A stretch of DNA of 64,000 nt from an uncultured Alteromonadaceae bacterium (GCA_913056495.1 CAJXMO010000006.1:62001-126000); one strand, 5' to 3'; shown: positions 45,338-55,596, counted from the first letter of the stretch. Program-made: numbers and translations. The notes: a model not told the origin generated them from the letters alone.

Positions 45338-47107
45338 TTAAGGTTGATAGGCGGCCATTTTAACTTTTAATAAATGAGGTTTTGAGGTGAAATTCAGGCC
45401 CCAGTCGGTTTGATCGCCATTCCAAATTCTGTCCATAATCCACTGGCCATTTTCAAAATGTCCTTCTTCAACCCGCTCAATCATGTATTTTTGACCATTA
45501 AGCTCGGCAGATGCAGAAAATGTCACTCTGGCTCTGAGCGCAGTGACTAAAAACTCATTTTCAGATAATTTGGCAATCAAAGCGCCGCCTGACGAAGGAT
45601 TATTACCCACAGGTGGATCAATCCAAAACATTTCCCGACCATAAGTCACTTCAGCATTCCATAATCCTAAATCTAAATTCTGAGTAAATTTATGAGCGTT
45701 TTCTTTGATGATTTCGGCTTTATCCGCATCTGATGTTTTAGCATTCCATAATTTTTGCTTACCACCAAAGGTATCGTTGGGCTCGGCAACACCCCAAACC
45801 GGATTTTCAAAACTAATTCTGGCCCAGTCTGATGCCCATGAAGCCATCAATTGATTCACTTCAGCAAAAGGGGCCAGTGTCTCATCGTTAACCTCTTTTG
45901 CCCCTAACGGGTAGTTTGCGTAGTCGGTATAGTCCATGCCAAAGGGTGCAAATCCAATCCCCTGCTCACCTAACGTTTCAAAAAAGTAACGGGCATAAGG
46001 TTGATCATTGCCAATTTCAGCAACAAATAGCGGATTATCCTCACGCCCATAGAGCTCAAGTACTTTGTCAACGGTTTTATAATCCCTGAAATAAATATCC
46101 GGTGAAATCATATCAATATTCGGCGCAGCGATTTTCCATAAATCAATCACATTATCTGTTGGTCCACCCATTGAATATCCATCTCCGGGATGAAACGGGT
46201 TTCTTAATGCAACATTTACATTCATGGGTAAATCTTTAATAGCCTTCCCCGCAGAAGCAATTTCATCCACATAGCGACCAATATGCCAGGCATGGAAAAA
46301 TTCGTCCGCATCCTCTGAAAACACCTGATCCCAGGTTCCGGAATTAACCCCTAATCCCTCAACTAACGCTTGAGGGACAGGCTGTTCAAAAATCGCCTGA
46401 GCAGTTTCAGAAAAATCACGTTTTGTACCATAAGTGCCCACTTCATTTTGTACCTGAACCATAATTACATTATGATTTGGGTCGTTTTGCTTCAAATACT
46501 GCATAAGGCGCTTAAACGCTTTTTTATCGGCTTCGAGCGTATTTTGGCTGTGTGGCGATAATGAATTCAGTACTTTTCCGTCTTTGGTCTTAACTCGAGG
46601 AAAACGCTCGTTATCCAACTTTACCCAAGCCGGCGCATAATGTGGTGCATTATTTTTCCAGGTCGCGAACCAGAGTAAAACCACTTTAATATTTCGCTCT
46701 TGAGCCTGCGCAATCAGAGCATCCAAGTAACTAAAATCAAACTGCCCTTCAATAGGCTCAATCTGCTCCCAAGCAACCGGTATCCCCAATGTATTGGCAT
46801 GCAGTTTTTCAACCACCGGCCAGACATCTTTCAATTGCGACGGATAGTTAGCTGAGTTATTGGTTTGTGCAGCCAGCAATAAAAAGGGTTTACCATCTAC
46901 CATGAACGCATGTTTGCCGTTTTCAGTGACGATTTTGGGTAATACTTTTTGTTCAGACAAAGAAGAAAACGTTTTCTTTTCTAAATTTACAGCAGACGAA
47001 CAGGCAGATAATAATATTGCGCTGCTTAACGCAAGTAAAGACGATGAAAACGGCTTAAATAATAACTGTTTTGGTAACTGAAAATGCATTTTAAAAAATG
47101 TCCTCAA
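45338..47107 (-). CDS. GH35-like beta-galactosidase lipoprotein (DUF5597 type)
   Basis: A 589-residue lipoprotein with Cys36 in LLSACSS. The TIM barrel spans about 60-390: LLLAAQTNNSANYPS near 76, NTLGIPVAWEQIEPIEGQFDF near 105-125, acid/base E222 in VQVQNEVGTYG and nucleophile E364 in FVAEIGND. A C-terminal beta domain (about 440-589) corresponds to DUF5597. Enzymes of this layout are exo-beta-galactosidases of plant or algal polysaccharide loci. It sits in the middle of the minus-strand cluster, with only 3 bases to the halogenase-like gene upstream. A perfect GAAAACGTTTTC palindrome lies in its early coding region. Confidence 0.87.
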   Translation of the reverse strand: MRTFFKMHFQLPKQLLFKPFSSSLLALSSAILLSACSSAVNLEKKTFSSLSEQKVLPKIVTENGKHAFMVDGKPFLLLAAQTNNSANYPSQLKDVWPVVEKLHANTLGIPVAWEQIEPIEGQFDFSYLDALIAQAQERNIKVVLLWFATWKNNAPHYAPAWVKLDNERFPRVKTKDGKVLNSLSPHSQNTLEADKKAFKRLMQYLKQNDPNHNVIMVQVQNEVGTYGTKRDFSETAQAIFEQPVPQALVEGLGVNSGTWDQVFSEDADEFFHAWHIGRYVDEIASAGKAIKDLPMNVNVALRNPFHPGDGYSMGGPTDNVIDLWKIAAPNIDMISPDIYFRDYKTVDKVLELYGREDNPLFVAEIGNDQPYARYFFETLGEQGIGFAPFGMDYTDYANYPLGAKEVNDETLAPFAEVNQLMASWASDWARISFENPVWGVAEPNDTFGGKQKLWNAKTSDADKAEIIKENAHKFTQNLDLGLWNAEVTYGREMFWIDPPVGNNPSSGGALIAKLSENEFLVTALRARVTFSASAELNGQKYMIERVEEGHFENGQWIMDRIWNGDQTDWGLNFTSKPHLLKVKMAAYQP

Positions 47108-47110
47108 AAA

Positions 47111-48538
47111 TTAAAGATGGCTAATTTTTTGAATTAATTGATGTAACCACTGATTCATGGCTTTTGGATCTAGCGCCTGTAAAACAGGATCAAATCCAAA
47201 TTGATTCTGGCTTGCACACATTAAGAGATTTCGCCAGTTCTCTCTTGAAATCATAGGGTTAAGTTCGTGCGATACCTTGCCCGAACTGGTAAAAAGCGCC
47301 AGCCTGTGTTGATTCTGTTCTGATAACTGACTGGACTCATCACTAAACATAAGATTCACTGTGTAATTAAACAAAGCCTGATATTCACTAAACCCTGTGA
47401 TGTCCAAGTGATATTGTTGATTAAATAACTGAGTATTACTCACTTCAAAATCAGCGCCCGGAAATAGCTCTAGCAAACGCATAACGCCACGTAATAATAA
47501 TGTAGAGGCCGGATAATAAGGCGACAGTGTAAACCGGAACGACGAAAAATCCAGCCAGTTAGCCTGCCATATCGGCTCAGCAGGTAACGGCATTTGCATG
47601 TGCTGATATACTTGGTTGGACTCTGGATAGTGGGTTTGCAAATATTGCTGAACATCCGGATTCAAACCGGAATCATCATTAGAATAAAAACTCAAAACGG
47701 TTTTATTTAAAAACTGAGTTTGACTCAGAACCGAATGACCTACCCGACGGATCGTTTTAGAATGCTTTGCAGGAGCGACATTTTCGACTATGAATTGATC
47801 ACATCGGGAAAAAGCCAGCTTGTTTGCTGTATCCGTGTTTTGTATAGCTTTGTTTTGCGTCCCTTTGTCAAACGCTTGTGTTTGGTTTAAAAGTTGACGT
47901 GTCTGATAGCTGGTATTGATCACCAATTGGCAATCTAATGTTTGTCCGTCGGATAATACAAGCTGCCTTACCTGACCGCTTTCAGAGTCAAAATTAACGT
48001 TGGTAACTGCAGCATGAATGCTTGAAATACCGACAAATTTTGCAGCCTCTTTTAAAAAATTTAAATACACTTCACCATTAATTTGTCCGCCCGGTTCATA
48101 GCGGCCAAGCACTGGATTAAACTGCTTGGGTGCAAGCATTTTATTGTGTTTGGCTAAATAAATCGAAGGGCTATAATTTTCAGTTGGCAGGTTTAAAAAG
48201 CTTGTGATATGAGGCAACTCTATGCCTTTATACTGAGGCAAAGCAACATCATGAGAAAGCCAAACAGATTTGTCAGCTGCCTGACCAGAAATGATTTGAG
48301 TAGCTGCAAACAGCACAGAGTTTTCGGGCTGACTAACTGGTTTTAAATTGATACCAAAACGCTTATGGATTTCAAAAAAATAAGCTGAGACTTCAAACGT
48401 AGCCGGTTCAGATACTTCCTGATTATCAATAACCGTAATTTTACAGCGCCCCTGCAAGGCTCGAAATAACAAAATTGCAGTCATCCAAGTTTCGGTCTGG
48501 TTGCCGATAATCGTAATATTTTTAATGGCTTCGCTCAT
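47111..48538 (-). CDS. tryptophan-halogenase-like flavoprotein, divergent
   Basis: A 475-residue protein that aligns in length and order with the halogenase-like gene next to it but lacks key motifs. The N-terminal nucleotide-binding loop reads IIGNQTETWMTAILLF in place of GGGTAGWM, and the WxWxIP motif is not present. The end of the protein keeps LLELFPGADFEVSN and a substrate-like FSEYQALFNYTVN. The protein is probably a duplicated, non-halogenating partner of its neighbour. Three bases separate the two genes, so they are co-translated. Function unknown. Confidence 0.72.
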   Translation of the reverse strand: MSEAIKNITIIGNQTETWMTAILLFRALQGRCKITVIDNQEVSEPATFEVSAYFFEIHKRFGINLKPVSQPENSVLFAATQIISGQAADKSVWLSHDVALPQYKGIELPHITSFLNLPTENYSPSIYLAKHNKMLAPKQFNPVLGRYEPGGQINGEVYLNFLKEAAKFVGISSIHAAVTNVNFDSESGQVRQLVLSDGQTLDCQLVINTSYQTRQLLNQTQAFDKGTQNKAIQNTDTANKLAFSRCDQFIVENVAPAKHSKTIRRVGHSVLSQTQFLNKTVLSFYSNDDSGLNPDVQQYLQTHYPESNQVYQHMQMPLPAEPIWQANWLDFSSFRFTLSPYYPASTLLLRGVMRLLELFPGADFEVSNTQLFNQQYHLDITGFSEYQALFNYTVNLMFSDESSQLSEQNQHRLALFTSSGKVSHELNPMISRENWRNLLMCASQNQFGFDPVLQALDPKAMNQWLHQLIQKISHL

Positions 48539-48541
48539 CTG

Positions 48542-50032
48542 TTAGCGCCCCTGCTTCATTAGATTTTTGATATATTCGGCAGCAGTTGGCAACTTAGTTT
48601 TAGCGCCTTCAATTTGTTGCTTTTGTATAGATAAAAACTTCATGAGTTCAGAATCAGCCAACCAGTCTAAACGGGCATCATATCGCTTTGGAATTAAATT
48701 TTGTCCAATACAAACTGCAGACCAGACACCAAACTGCCCCAACTCAACACGTCCTGACTCTTTAAATGCAGCTAGCCGTGTTTGCAATGATTCAGGTAAT
48801 GACATTTGTTGTTGCCGCTGCCAGAACTCACTATCTGATTTCTGATTTAAGTGATAATGCAAAATAATAAAATCACGAATTGTCTGATAGCTGTGCTGCA
48901 TTATCCGGTTATATTCTGCCTGCTCAGCAGACATGTCTTCCAAGTGAGGAAAAAGTTCTAAAAACTTGAAAATACCTAATTGAATTAAATAAATGCTGGT
49001 TGATTCCAGAGGTTCTAAAAAGCCGCCGGATAAGCCGATAGCGATACAGTTTTGATGCCAGAGCTTGCTCCGCACACCCGTTTTAAACCGTAATATTCTT
49101 GGCTCATTTATCGGTTTAGTATTCAGGTGTTGTGAAAATAAATGACCGGCTTCATCATCTGACATAAAATGATTATCATAAACAAAGCCATTACCCATTC
49201 GGTGCTGAAGCGGAATTTTCCATGCCCAACCCGCTTTATGAGCCGTTGCAATTGTCATCGGGTAAACTGCTTCAGTTAACTCAGTTTGTGCAACCATAGC
49301 ACTGTTTACCGGCAACCAGTGTGTCCAATCTTCAAATTCAACTTTTAAGTTGTCATCGATTAACAATGCTCTGAATCCGCTGCAATCAATAAAAAGATCA
49401 CCATAGATGCGTTGCCCGTTTTGTAAAACCAAAGACTCAATATCACCTTTATCTGAATTACAGACTTGCTCTACCTGCCCTTCGATTCGAGTGACGCCTT
49501 TGTTTTGTGCATATTTTCTTAAAAACCCGGCATAGGCTGTGGCATCAATGTGATAGGAATAGGCATACTGAGAGAATTTTTCCCCTTTTAACTGCGCTTT
49601 TTCAGGAAATTTTTGTTCAAGTGCCGCCTGAGCTAAAAACGAATATTGGTCAAGGCTGTCCGTTAAACCAAGTGATTTTGCTTTTAACCAATAATGATGA
49701 AAATCAATTCCGTTAGTTAACTCACCCACTTCACCAAACGGATGTATATAAGATTCACCCGACTTTCCCCAGTGTTTAAACTGAATACCGAGTTTAAAAG
49801 TCGCGTTTGTTTCCCGAACAAACTCGGCTTCATCAATGCCAAGCGTTTCGTTAAACTGACGAATATGAGGAATCGTTGATTCACCAACCCCCACAGTACC
49901 AATTTGCTCAGATTCGACTAAAACAATTTGGTAAAACTGTGACGGCAAGCGGTTGGCAACTGCAGCAGCCGTCATCCAGCCGGCTGTTCCGCCCCCTAAA
50001 ATCACAATTTTACGAATTTGTCTTTTATTCAT
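48542..50032 (-). CDS. tryptophan-halogenase-family FAD-dependent protein
   Basis: A 496-residue flavoprotein. FAD-binding GGGTAGWMTAAAVANRL is at about 13-29, VGVGESTIPHIRQF near 46-59, the catalytic Lys in NATFKLGIQFKHWG near 79, the WxWxIP motif in AGWAWKIPLQHRMGNGF near 270, and GFLEPLESTSIYLIQ near 335. These are all hallmarks of flavin-dependent tryptophan halogenases. Similar genes are common next to TonB-dependent receptors in sugar loci of Alteromonadales, Xanthomonadales and Caulobacterales, where the real substrate is not known. A flavin reductase partner is not in the window. It follows the receptor gene by about 70 bases. Confidence 0.85.
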   Translation of the reverse strand: MNKRQIRKIVILGGGTAGWMTAAAVANRLPSQFYQIVLVESEQIGTVGVGESTIPHIRQFNETLGIDEAEFVRETNATFKLGIQFKHWGKSGESYIHPFGEVGELTNGIDFHHYWLKAKSLGLTDSLDQYSFLAQAALEQKFPEKAQLKGEKFSQYAYSYHIDATAYAGFLRKYAQNKGVTRIEGQVEQVCNSDKGDIESLVLQNGQRIYGDLFIDCSGFRALLIDDNLKVEFEDWTHWLPVNSAMVAQTELTEAVYPMTIATAHKAGWAWKIPLQHRMGNGFVYDNHFMSDDEAGHLFSQHLNTKPINEPRILRFKTGVRSKLWHQNCIAIGLSGGFLEPLESTSIYLIQLGIFKFLELFPHLEDMSAEQAEYNRIMQHSYQTIRDFIILHYHLNQKSDSEFWQRQQQMSLPESLQTRLAAFKESGRVELGQFGVWSAVCIGQNLIPKRYDARLDWLADSELMKFLSIQKQQIEGAKTKLPTAAEYIKNLMKQGR

Positions 50033-50060
50033 TTTGCAGCCTATGACGTTAAGTTAAATT

Positions 50061-50086
50061 AATAAGGGGAGCAAGCTCCCCTTATT
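50061..50086. terminator. hairpin after the TonB-dependent receptor gene (attenuator or terminator)
   Basis: AATAAGGGGAGC-AA-GCTCCCCTTATT: a perfect 12-base inverted repeat between the receptor and the halogenase-like gene. No long T tract follows, so it may stabilise receptor mRNA or reduce transcription into the next genes instead of stopping it. Confidence 0.65.
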
Positions 50087-50101
50087 GCATGCTACAGCCG
50101 C

Positions 50102-53062
50102 TTAGTAGTGGCCAGTAATACCAAATGAGTATCGAATATCATTTTTATGGTAAGCACCATTAAATGCACCCGGACCATTCTGGTCAATTAAACTTTTGGT
50201 CACTGTATCTGCAAGGTTATTTGCAGACAAGCTTAGGGTCAGATTCTCATTGATTTTATAACGAACCGAGCCGTCTAAATAACCGGCTGCATCGTTATAA
50301 ACCGGTAAACGCCAGCTTGTATCCGGCACATCGTCACTCCATGGGATCACGTTACCATTTTCATCCAAATCAATGGTGCCGTTAAAGCCATTCGCGCCAA
50401 CCGAAGTTAAGAACTTGCTACGCCAGTTATAAGCTAAACGGATTGACCAGTCACCTTTTTCATAAATACCGACTAAGTTATACGCATTTTCTGAAATACC
50501 GATAAACGGCATAGTACCGTAACTTGAACCATCGGTATCAACCGGCTCAGACGCAGTTTGTACATCGGTATCACTGTCAATATAGGTATAGTTAAACTGA
50601 ACACCAAAGCCATCAAATGGTGCTGGTAAATCTTTAAAGAAGTGGTTTAAAGAAATTTCAGCACCCAATAACTCTGCTTCACCGTCACTGACTGGTCGAT
50701 CAATTTTATAAGTATATTCATCGAATCCCGGTGCAGCGTAATTTTCAAAAGTTGATGACGTTGTTTCATAGTTATCAATATCTTTACTGAATAACGCAAA
50801 ATACATGCTACTGGCATCATCGTAATACCATTCAAGTGAAACATCGAACTGGTTCGCCGTCATAGGATCCATATAGGGGTTAGAATTAGAGGACCCTCCC
50901 AGATCGTAATCGCCGGGCTGCAGCGGCGTTTCGCCCGGTAACAAATTTCCGTTGTCATCAGTTTTCGGCTCCGGTACAGAAGACTTTTTAGTTGCCGTCA
51001 AATCAAGTCTAGACTTCAACTTATCATAGTTCGGCCGCGCCATGGTTTTAGCTGCCGCAATCCTTAACAATAAATCATCGGTTAAATCGATGCGCATATT
51101 AAAGCTGGGTAAAACTTCACTGTAATCATATTCAGCCGGCATTTCTGCAGCATATTCGTCACCGAAATAAGGGTTATTCGGGAAGGTCAGATAACCGAAT
51201 GCGGTATTTTCAGTTTTGACATAACGCACACCAAAGTTACCTGAAATGGGGATATCGGTTCCCAGATCATAGTTTGCCATAATATAAGCAGCAGAGGTCT
51301 TTTCTTCCTGTGAATTATACCATTGATCATCCGCTAGATTACGAGGCTGCCAGGTATTATCATCCGGATTAAACCAACCGTTATCAACGTAAGTCACTGA
51401 GTCTAATACATCAAAATAAGTGCCCGGGAAACCGGCTGCCAGGTTTGCGTTAGGTGCATACAGATTAGCTGGCTGAGAAACATCGCCACCAAAAAAGTCA
51501 TCAAACTGATTTAAATGCATTTGTGATTGTGACGGGTTCGCCCCACTTTCAATCAAGCCAGATGAATATAACCAGTTACCCACTGCCCCCCAGTTATATC
51601 CTGAATCAAAGTTATCAGAGCTTGAATCAGTAAAACGTACACCCGATTTAACAGAAGTAATAATGCCCGGCTCGTCAAAGAAATATTCAGCATTCGCCTC
51701 TGCGGACGTCATTTCTGCTTTATTATCGTACTGGTTGTCCATTAAGAAATCCCAGACATAGTTGTCAGGATTGCCCATGTATTCATTGTCTGATGAAATA
51801 TTCGGTAATGAACCACCTAAATCAACATCTATATAAGGCACCCAAACGCCCAGTGCAACTGTAGAATCCAAACCTTCAGCAGTCGCATCAACCTTCTGAA
51901 CGGCAAAATCAACCGCCCAGTTTTCATTCGTAAATTTATACGCGAAAGTTAAATCTTCAGTGGTTGAGTTTTTAGTGGATACCCGGATATCTGAACCCAT
52001 TTGTATACCGCCTGGAACGGTTGGCGAAATACGGCCTGAAACAAAAGTCCCGTTTGAATCATAAATACTGTCAGCAGACGCTGAGACCTGAGTAATATCA
52101 TTACTGACAAAGATTGCATCCTCATCCCAGCGCATATCATAATCACTTTTGAAGAATGTCAGGGTAAATTCATGATTGTCAGCCGGTTGCCACTGACCCG
52201 CTAAATAGGTGCCTTTACGTTTACGGTTAAAATGCATGGTTCGCCAGTCAGCACCACGCGGTACATAAACACTTTCACCTTCATGTCCAGGCATATTGCC
52301 GTATGAGAAAAACGGACGCACGTACATAGAGTCATTGCGCGTAGAAAGTTCAGAAAAAGCAAAATCAGCCAGGAAACCCAATTTACCAATGTTGGTTTCC
52401 CAGGTATTTGAATACATTGCAGAATAAGCAGGTTTAACTTCGTCAATCATATCGCCATAGTTGCCCTCAAGGCTAAACGCGAATTTCTGACCATCATTGT
52501 GAAATGGTAGTTTAGTGACCAGATCAACCGTACCAGACAAACCACCTTCAGTTTGGTCTGCTGTGGGTGATTTATAAACATTAACCGCACTTAAGAGTTC
52601 AGGTGGCACATCACCAAAACTAAGCGAACGACTCCCACCTGCACTAAAACTGCTACGCCCGTTTAATTCACTGCGCACCTGAGGTAAACCACGTACAATA
52701 ACACCGTTACCTTCAACCGAAAAATGTTCCGGATCGCCCATTGACATATAACGGTCAATTGCAACACCTGCGACCCGTTGCAAAGCTTCTGTCACACTTC
52801 GCTCAGGTAATGCACCTATATCATCCGCACTAATGCTATCCATTATTTTATTGGAGCTCATTTTCATTTCTTGAGCAGAAATGATACTGGAGCGAATGCC
52901 GGTCACATTAATAACTTCGGTATTTTCTTCCGCTTCAGCCGCTTCTTGGGCCATAGCGGAAAAAGCTGAGCCAGTGCCCATCGCAGCCATAACCAAAAGT
53001 GAAGTTTTTGAAACTTTAAACAAGTCTCTTATGAGCTCTTTTTGTGTGTTAGTACTCTTCAT
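50102..53062 (-). CDS. TonB-dependent receptor (carbohydrate locus)
   Basis: A 986-residue outer-membrane receptor. Signal peptide is at about 1-39 (ending AMAQ), TonB box in EVINVTGIR near 49, and plug at about 60-190 (MDSISADDIGALPERSVTEALQRVAGVAIDR, IVRGLPQVRSELNG). The barrel ends in GITGHY. An upstream GTG (53074) extends the frame, but GTGGG in that stretch serves as ribosome binding site for the ATG at 53062. It is expected to import oligosaccharides released by surface glycoside hydrolases. Aromatic terminal Tyr in place of Phe is common in these receptors. Confidence 0.92.
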   Translation of the reverse strand: MKSTNTQKELIRDLFKVSKTSLLVMAAMGTGSAFSAMAQEAAEAEENTEVINVTGIRSSIISAQEMKMSSNKIMDSISADDIGALPERSVTEALQRVAGVAIDRYMSMGDPEHFSVEGNGVIVRGLPQVRSELNGRSSFSAGGSRSLSFGDVPPELLSAVNVYKSPTADQTEGGLSGTVDLVTKLPFHNDGQKFAFSLEGNYGDMIDEVKPAYSAMYSNTWETNIGKLGFLADFAFSELSTRNDSMYVRPFFSYGNMPGHEGESVYVPRGADWRTMHFNRKRKGTYLAGQWQPADNHEFTLTFFKSDYDMRWDEDAIFVSNDITQVSASADSIYDSNGTFVSGRISPTVPGGIQMGSDIRVSTKNSTTEDLTFAYKFTNENWAVDFAVQKVDATAEGLDSTVALGVWVPYIDVDLGGSLPNISSDNEYMGNPDNYVWDFLMDNQYDNKAEMTSAEANAEYFFDEPGIITSVKSGVRFTDSSSDNFDSGYNWGAVGNWLYSSGLIESGANPSQSQMHLNQFDDFFGGDVSQPANLYAPNANLAAGFPGTYFDVLDSVTYVDNGWFNPDDNTWQPRNLADDQWYNSQEEKTSAAYIMANYDLGTDIPISGNFGVRYVKTENTAFGYLTFPNNPYFGDEYAAEMPAEYDYSEVLPSFNMRIDLTDDLLLRIAAAKTMARPNYDKLKSRLDLTATKKSSVPEPKTDDNGNLLPGETPLQPGDYDLGGSSNSNPYMDPMTANQFDVSLEWYYDDASSMYFALFSKDIDNYETTSSTFENYAAPGFDEYTYKIDRPVSDGEAELLGAEISLNHFFKDLPAPFDGFGVQFNYTYIDSDTDVQTASEPVDTDGSSYGTMPFIGISENAYNLVGIYEKGDWSIRLAYNWRSKFLTSVGANGFNGTIDLDENGNVIPWSDDVPDTSWRLPVYNDAAGYLDGSVRYKINENLTLSLSANNLADTVTKSLIDQNGPGAFNGAYHKNDIRYSFGITGHY

Positions 53063-53097
53063 AGTTTTACCCACTTATATTAGATATAATTATCTGA

Positions 53098-55596
53098 CTA
53101 TTTAGTTTTACCGTTTGAAACTACGCGCAATACGTAATTTTTGTCGGCCAAAGTCTTAAACTCGACAACATTCCCTTGCCGTTTAAACTCAACTTTGGCC
53201 TGTTCCGAACCTTGTTCAACCAATGTGATTGACTTTGTGTCCGGTATACGCAATCTGATAACCTGACTGATTTCAGGGCTTAACCTTGCATACACCAAAT
53301 TATGATTTTCCCAGCCTAAATCGACCTGGACCTTGCCTCTGGCCATAAGCCCCTTAACATGCCCTTGTGGCCAAGCATTTGGCAAAGCCGGTAATAAATG
53401 AATTTCCCCATTCTGACTTTGCATTAGCATTTCAGTCATACCAGATGTGGCACCAAAATTACCATCGATTTGAAACGGCGGATGGTTATCCCATAAATTT
53501 CTCAACGTACTATGATGAAGTTGTTCCGATAGCAGTTTATGGGCACGATTGCCATCTAGTAGTCTAGCCCAAAAATTGATTTTCCACGCTTTGCTCCACC
53601 CTGTCCCCCCATCGCCTCTGGCGTTTAGGCTCACTTTTGCTGCATTTGCCAGCTCAGGCGTTTTATGGGGTGAAATTTGATTAGCTGGGTGCAAAGCATA
53701 TAAATGAGAGACATGACGATGGGCTGAATTTTTATCGTCCAGATCAGTACGCCATTCCTGAAGTTGCTGCCATGAACCTATCTTTAAACCGGGTTCCAGT
53801 TTCACCAGCGCTTTATTCAGCGTATCGACAAAGTCAAAATCATTTTCCAGTCGGGCAAAAGCCAATGTATTGATAAATAAATCTCGTACAATTTGTTGCG
53901 ACATAGCGACAGCGACGCCAAAATTGCCATGCTCTGGTGAATAGCTGGGTGCAACCACCAAAGTTTCAGAGACAGGATCTTCGACCAATACATCTAACCA
54001 GAATAAACTCGCTGCTTTCATTAACGGATAAGCCTGTTCGCTTCTAAATTTTTTATCCTGAGTAAATTGGTAATGATCATAATAATGACGTGCTATCCAG
54101 GCCGATGCTTCCGGTTGCCAAAATGCCGTAGGCCACTTAATCAGGCCGGTAAATCCCCAGATATTAGTATTTAATAATAAGGTCCAGCCAGGTGCGTTAA
54201 ACAATTTTTTTGCTGTCTGTGTACCGGGTTCTACCAAAGCATCAACAAACTCAAATAAAGGTTCATTCATTTCGGCCAGATTGGTCATATTGGCCAACCA
54301 ATAATTCATCTGAATATTGATATTAAAATGATAATCCGAGCTCCAGGGGGCTTGTTTATAATTATTCCAGGCACCCTGTAAATTGGCTGGTAATGACCCT
54401 TTTCTGGATGAGGTGATGAGCAAATAACGACCAAACTGGTAATACAAATGCTCGAGCAATCTGTCTTCGGCCACAGAATTTTGGCTTTGGTAGTGTGTTA
54501 ATAACTGGTCGATCGATTTATCAGAAGCTAACTGACCCAATTTCAAATCGACTCGGTTATATAGTGCCTGATAATCTTTAGTATGCGCCTGATATAAATC
54601 TGAATACGTTTTCAATTTTACATCATCAAAAAGCTGATTCAGTTTATCAATCGCGGAAATTCCTCGATAATCCGGATACTTGAGTGCGTAACCTGTTGTT
54701 GCCTGAAAGGTCAAATAAACCTGAGTTGCATTCTCGATGCTAATTTTATCGCCTTCAACTAATTGTGAGCCGCCTTGCTGTTTTACAGATAAGGCACCGG
54801 CATAATCCAAACCGTTATCGTTTAACGTGCCGGCTAACCGGATTAAATCTGGTGAAAGGCTAAATTGACTATTTCTGTTATCCGGTACAGCAAGCGATAA
54901 TTTGATATTAATTTTATTTTTATGATCAGACGTCAATTTTACAACTAACGCCTGATCCGGGTAACTGACAAAATAGCGACGCTGATAGTTAACCCCTTCA
55001 AACTGATACTCTGTCAGTACACTTGCATCCGACAGATTCAATGTACGTTTATACTGAGTGACGGCAGAATCACTATGTGTTGTCTCGATATTCAAATCCG
55101 CAAATTTTTGAAAACTACCATATCCGCTATAATCTCTTCCCAAAACCTCAGCTACCGCTTCCGGTTCCATGGTTTTTTTGTCGAGTATTTCTTTTTGAAG
55201 TGCAGTCAGTTTTTCTGGGTAGTTTTCAGTTGTTGCAGGCAATCCATAATCGTAACCTTCTTTTGAACCCGGGCCGCCTGTCCATAATGTTTTTTCACTA
55301 ATTTGAATCGTATCAAGTGATACACCACCTTGTACTGTCACACCCAAAGCGCCGTTACCAATTGGTAAAGAGTCACTTTCCCAGTTTTGACCGGGTTCAT
55401 TAAAGTGTAATTGATGAACACCAGTTGCAGCCACAGGCATACTTACCAGACAAAGTAAAACAGATATAGACTTCCAGCAAACCTGCTTAAGACAGCCTAA
55501 TGCGCTAATATAAAAACGTTTACATTCTTTAGTGAAAAAAAATGCATCAGTTTTCAACAACTCAGTTCTGTTTCTTGGATCAAGTCTCTGTAACAT
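53098..55596 (-). CDS. GH95 alpha-L-fucosidase (or alpha-L-galactosidase)
   Basis: An 832-residue enzyme. The N-terminal beta domain starts with FNEPGQNWESDSLPIGNGAL (about 70-90) and has TLWTGGPGS. The (alpha/alpha)6 barrel holds the catalytic GH95 blocks: SLPANLQGAWNN and NINIQMNYWLA near 410-440 (Asn pair), PSYSPEHG near 560 (acid) and FQIDGNFGATSGMTEML near 730 (Asp). The signal peptide is odd: the hydrophobic part (SISVLLCLVSMPVAA) begins only at about residue 43, and a LacI-type operator lies in the preceding codons, so the true start may be downstream with a non-ATG codon. It removes terminal L-fucose from xyloglucan side chains or similar glycans. Confidence 0.9.
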   Translation of the reverse strand: MLQRLDPRNRTELLKTDAFFFTKECKRFYISALGCLKQVCWKSISVLLCLVSMPVAATGVHQLHFNEPGQNWESDSLPIGNGALGVTVQGGVSLDTIQISEKTLWTGGPGSKEGYDYGLPATTENYPEKLTALQKEILDKKTMEPEAVAEVLGRDYSGYGSFQKFADLNIETTHSDSAVTQYKRTLNLSDASVLTEYQFEGVNYQRRYFVSYPDQALVVKLTSDHKNKINIKLSLAVPDNRNSQFSLSPDLIRLAGTLNDNGLDYAGALSVKQQGGSQLVEGDKISIENATQVYLTFQATTGYALKYPDYRGISAIDKLNQLFDDVKLKTYSDLYQAHTKDYQALYNRVDLKLGQLASDKSIDQLLTHYQSQNSVAEDRLLEHLYYQFGRYLLITSSRKGSLPANLQGAWNNYKQAPWSSDYHFNINIQMNYWLANMTNLAEMNEPLFEFVDALVEPGTQTAKKLFNAPGWTLLLNTNIWGFTGLIKWPTAFWQPEASAWIARHYYDHYQFTQDKKFRSEQAYPLMKAASLFWLDVLVEDPVSETLVVAPSYSPEHGNFGVAVAMSQQIVRDLFINTLAFARLENDFDFVDTLNKALVKLEPGLKIGSWQQLQEWRTDLDDKNSAHRHVSHLYALHPANQISPHKTPELANAAKVSLNARGDGGTGWSKAWKINFWARLLDGNRAHKLLSEQLHHSTLRNLWDNHPPFQIDGNFGATSGMTEMLMQSQNGEIHLLPALPNAWPQGHVKGLMARGKVQVDLGWENHNLVYARLSPEISQVIRLRIPDTKSITLVEQGSEQAKVEFKRQGNVVEFKTLADKNYVLRVVSNGKTK
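55513..55524. promoter_or_regulatory. LacI-type operator (putative), inside the open frame of the GH95 gene
   Basis: AAAACGTTTACA, identical to the 12-mer before lacI. It falls 72-83 bases into the annotated GH95 frame. Either the GH95 start is further downstream or the operator acts as a roadblock in the early coding region. Confidence 0.5.

Noticed and set aside
46965..46976. GAAAACGTTTTC palindrome as a fourth operator
   Set aside because: It lies well within the GH35 coding region and lacks the TGTAAACG half; noted but not annotated as an operator.
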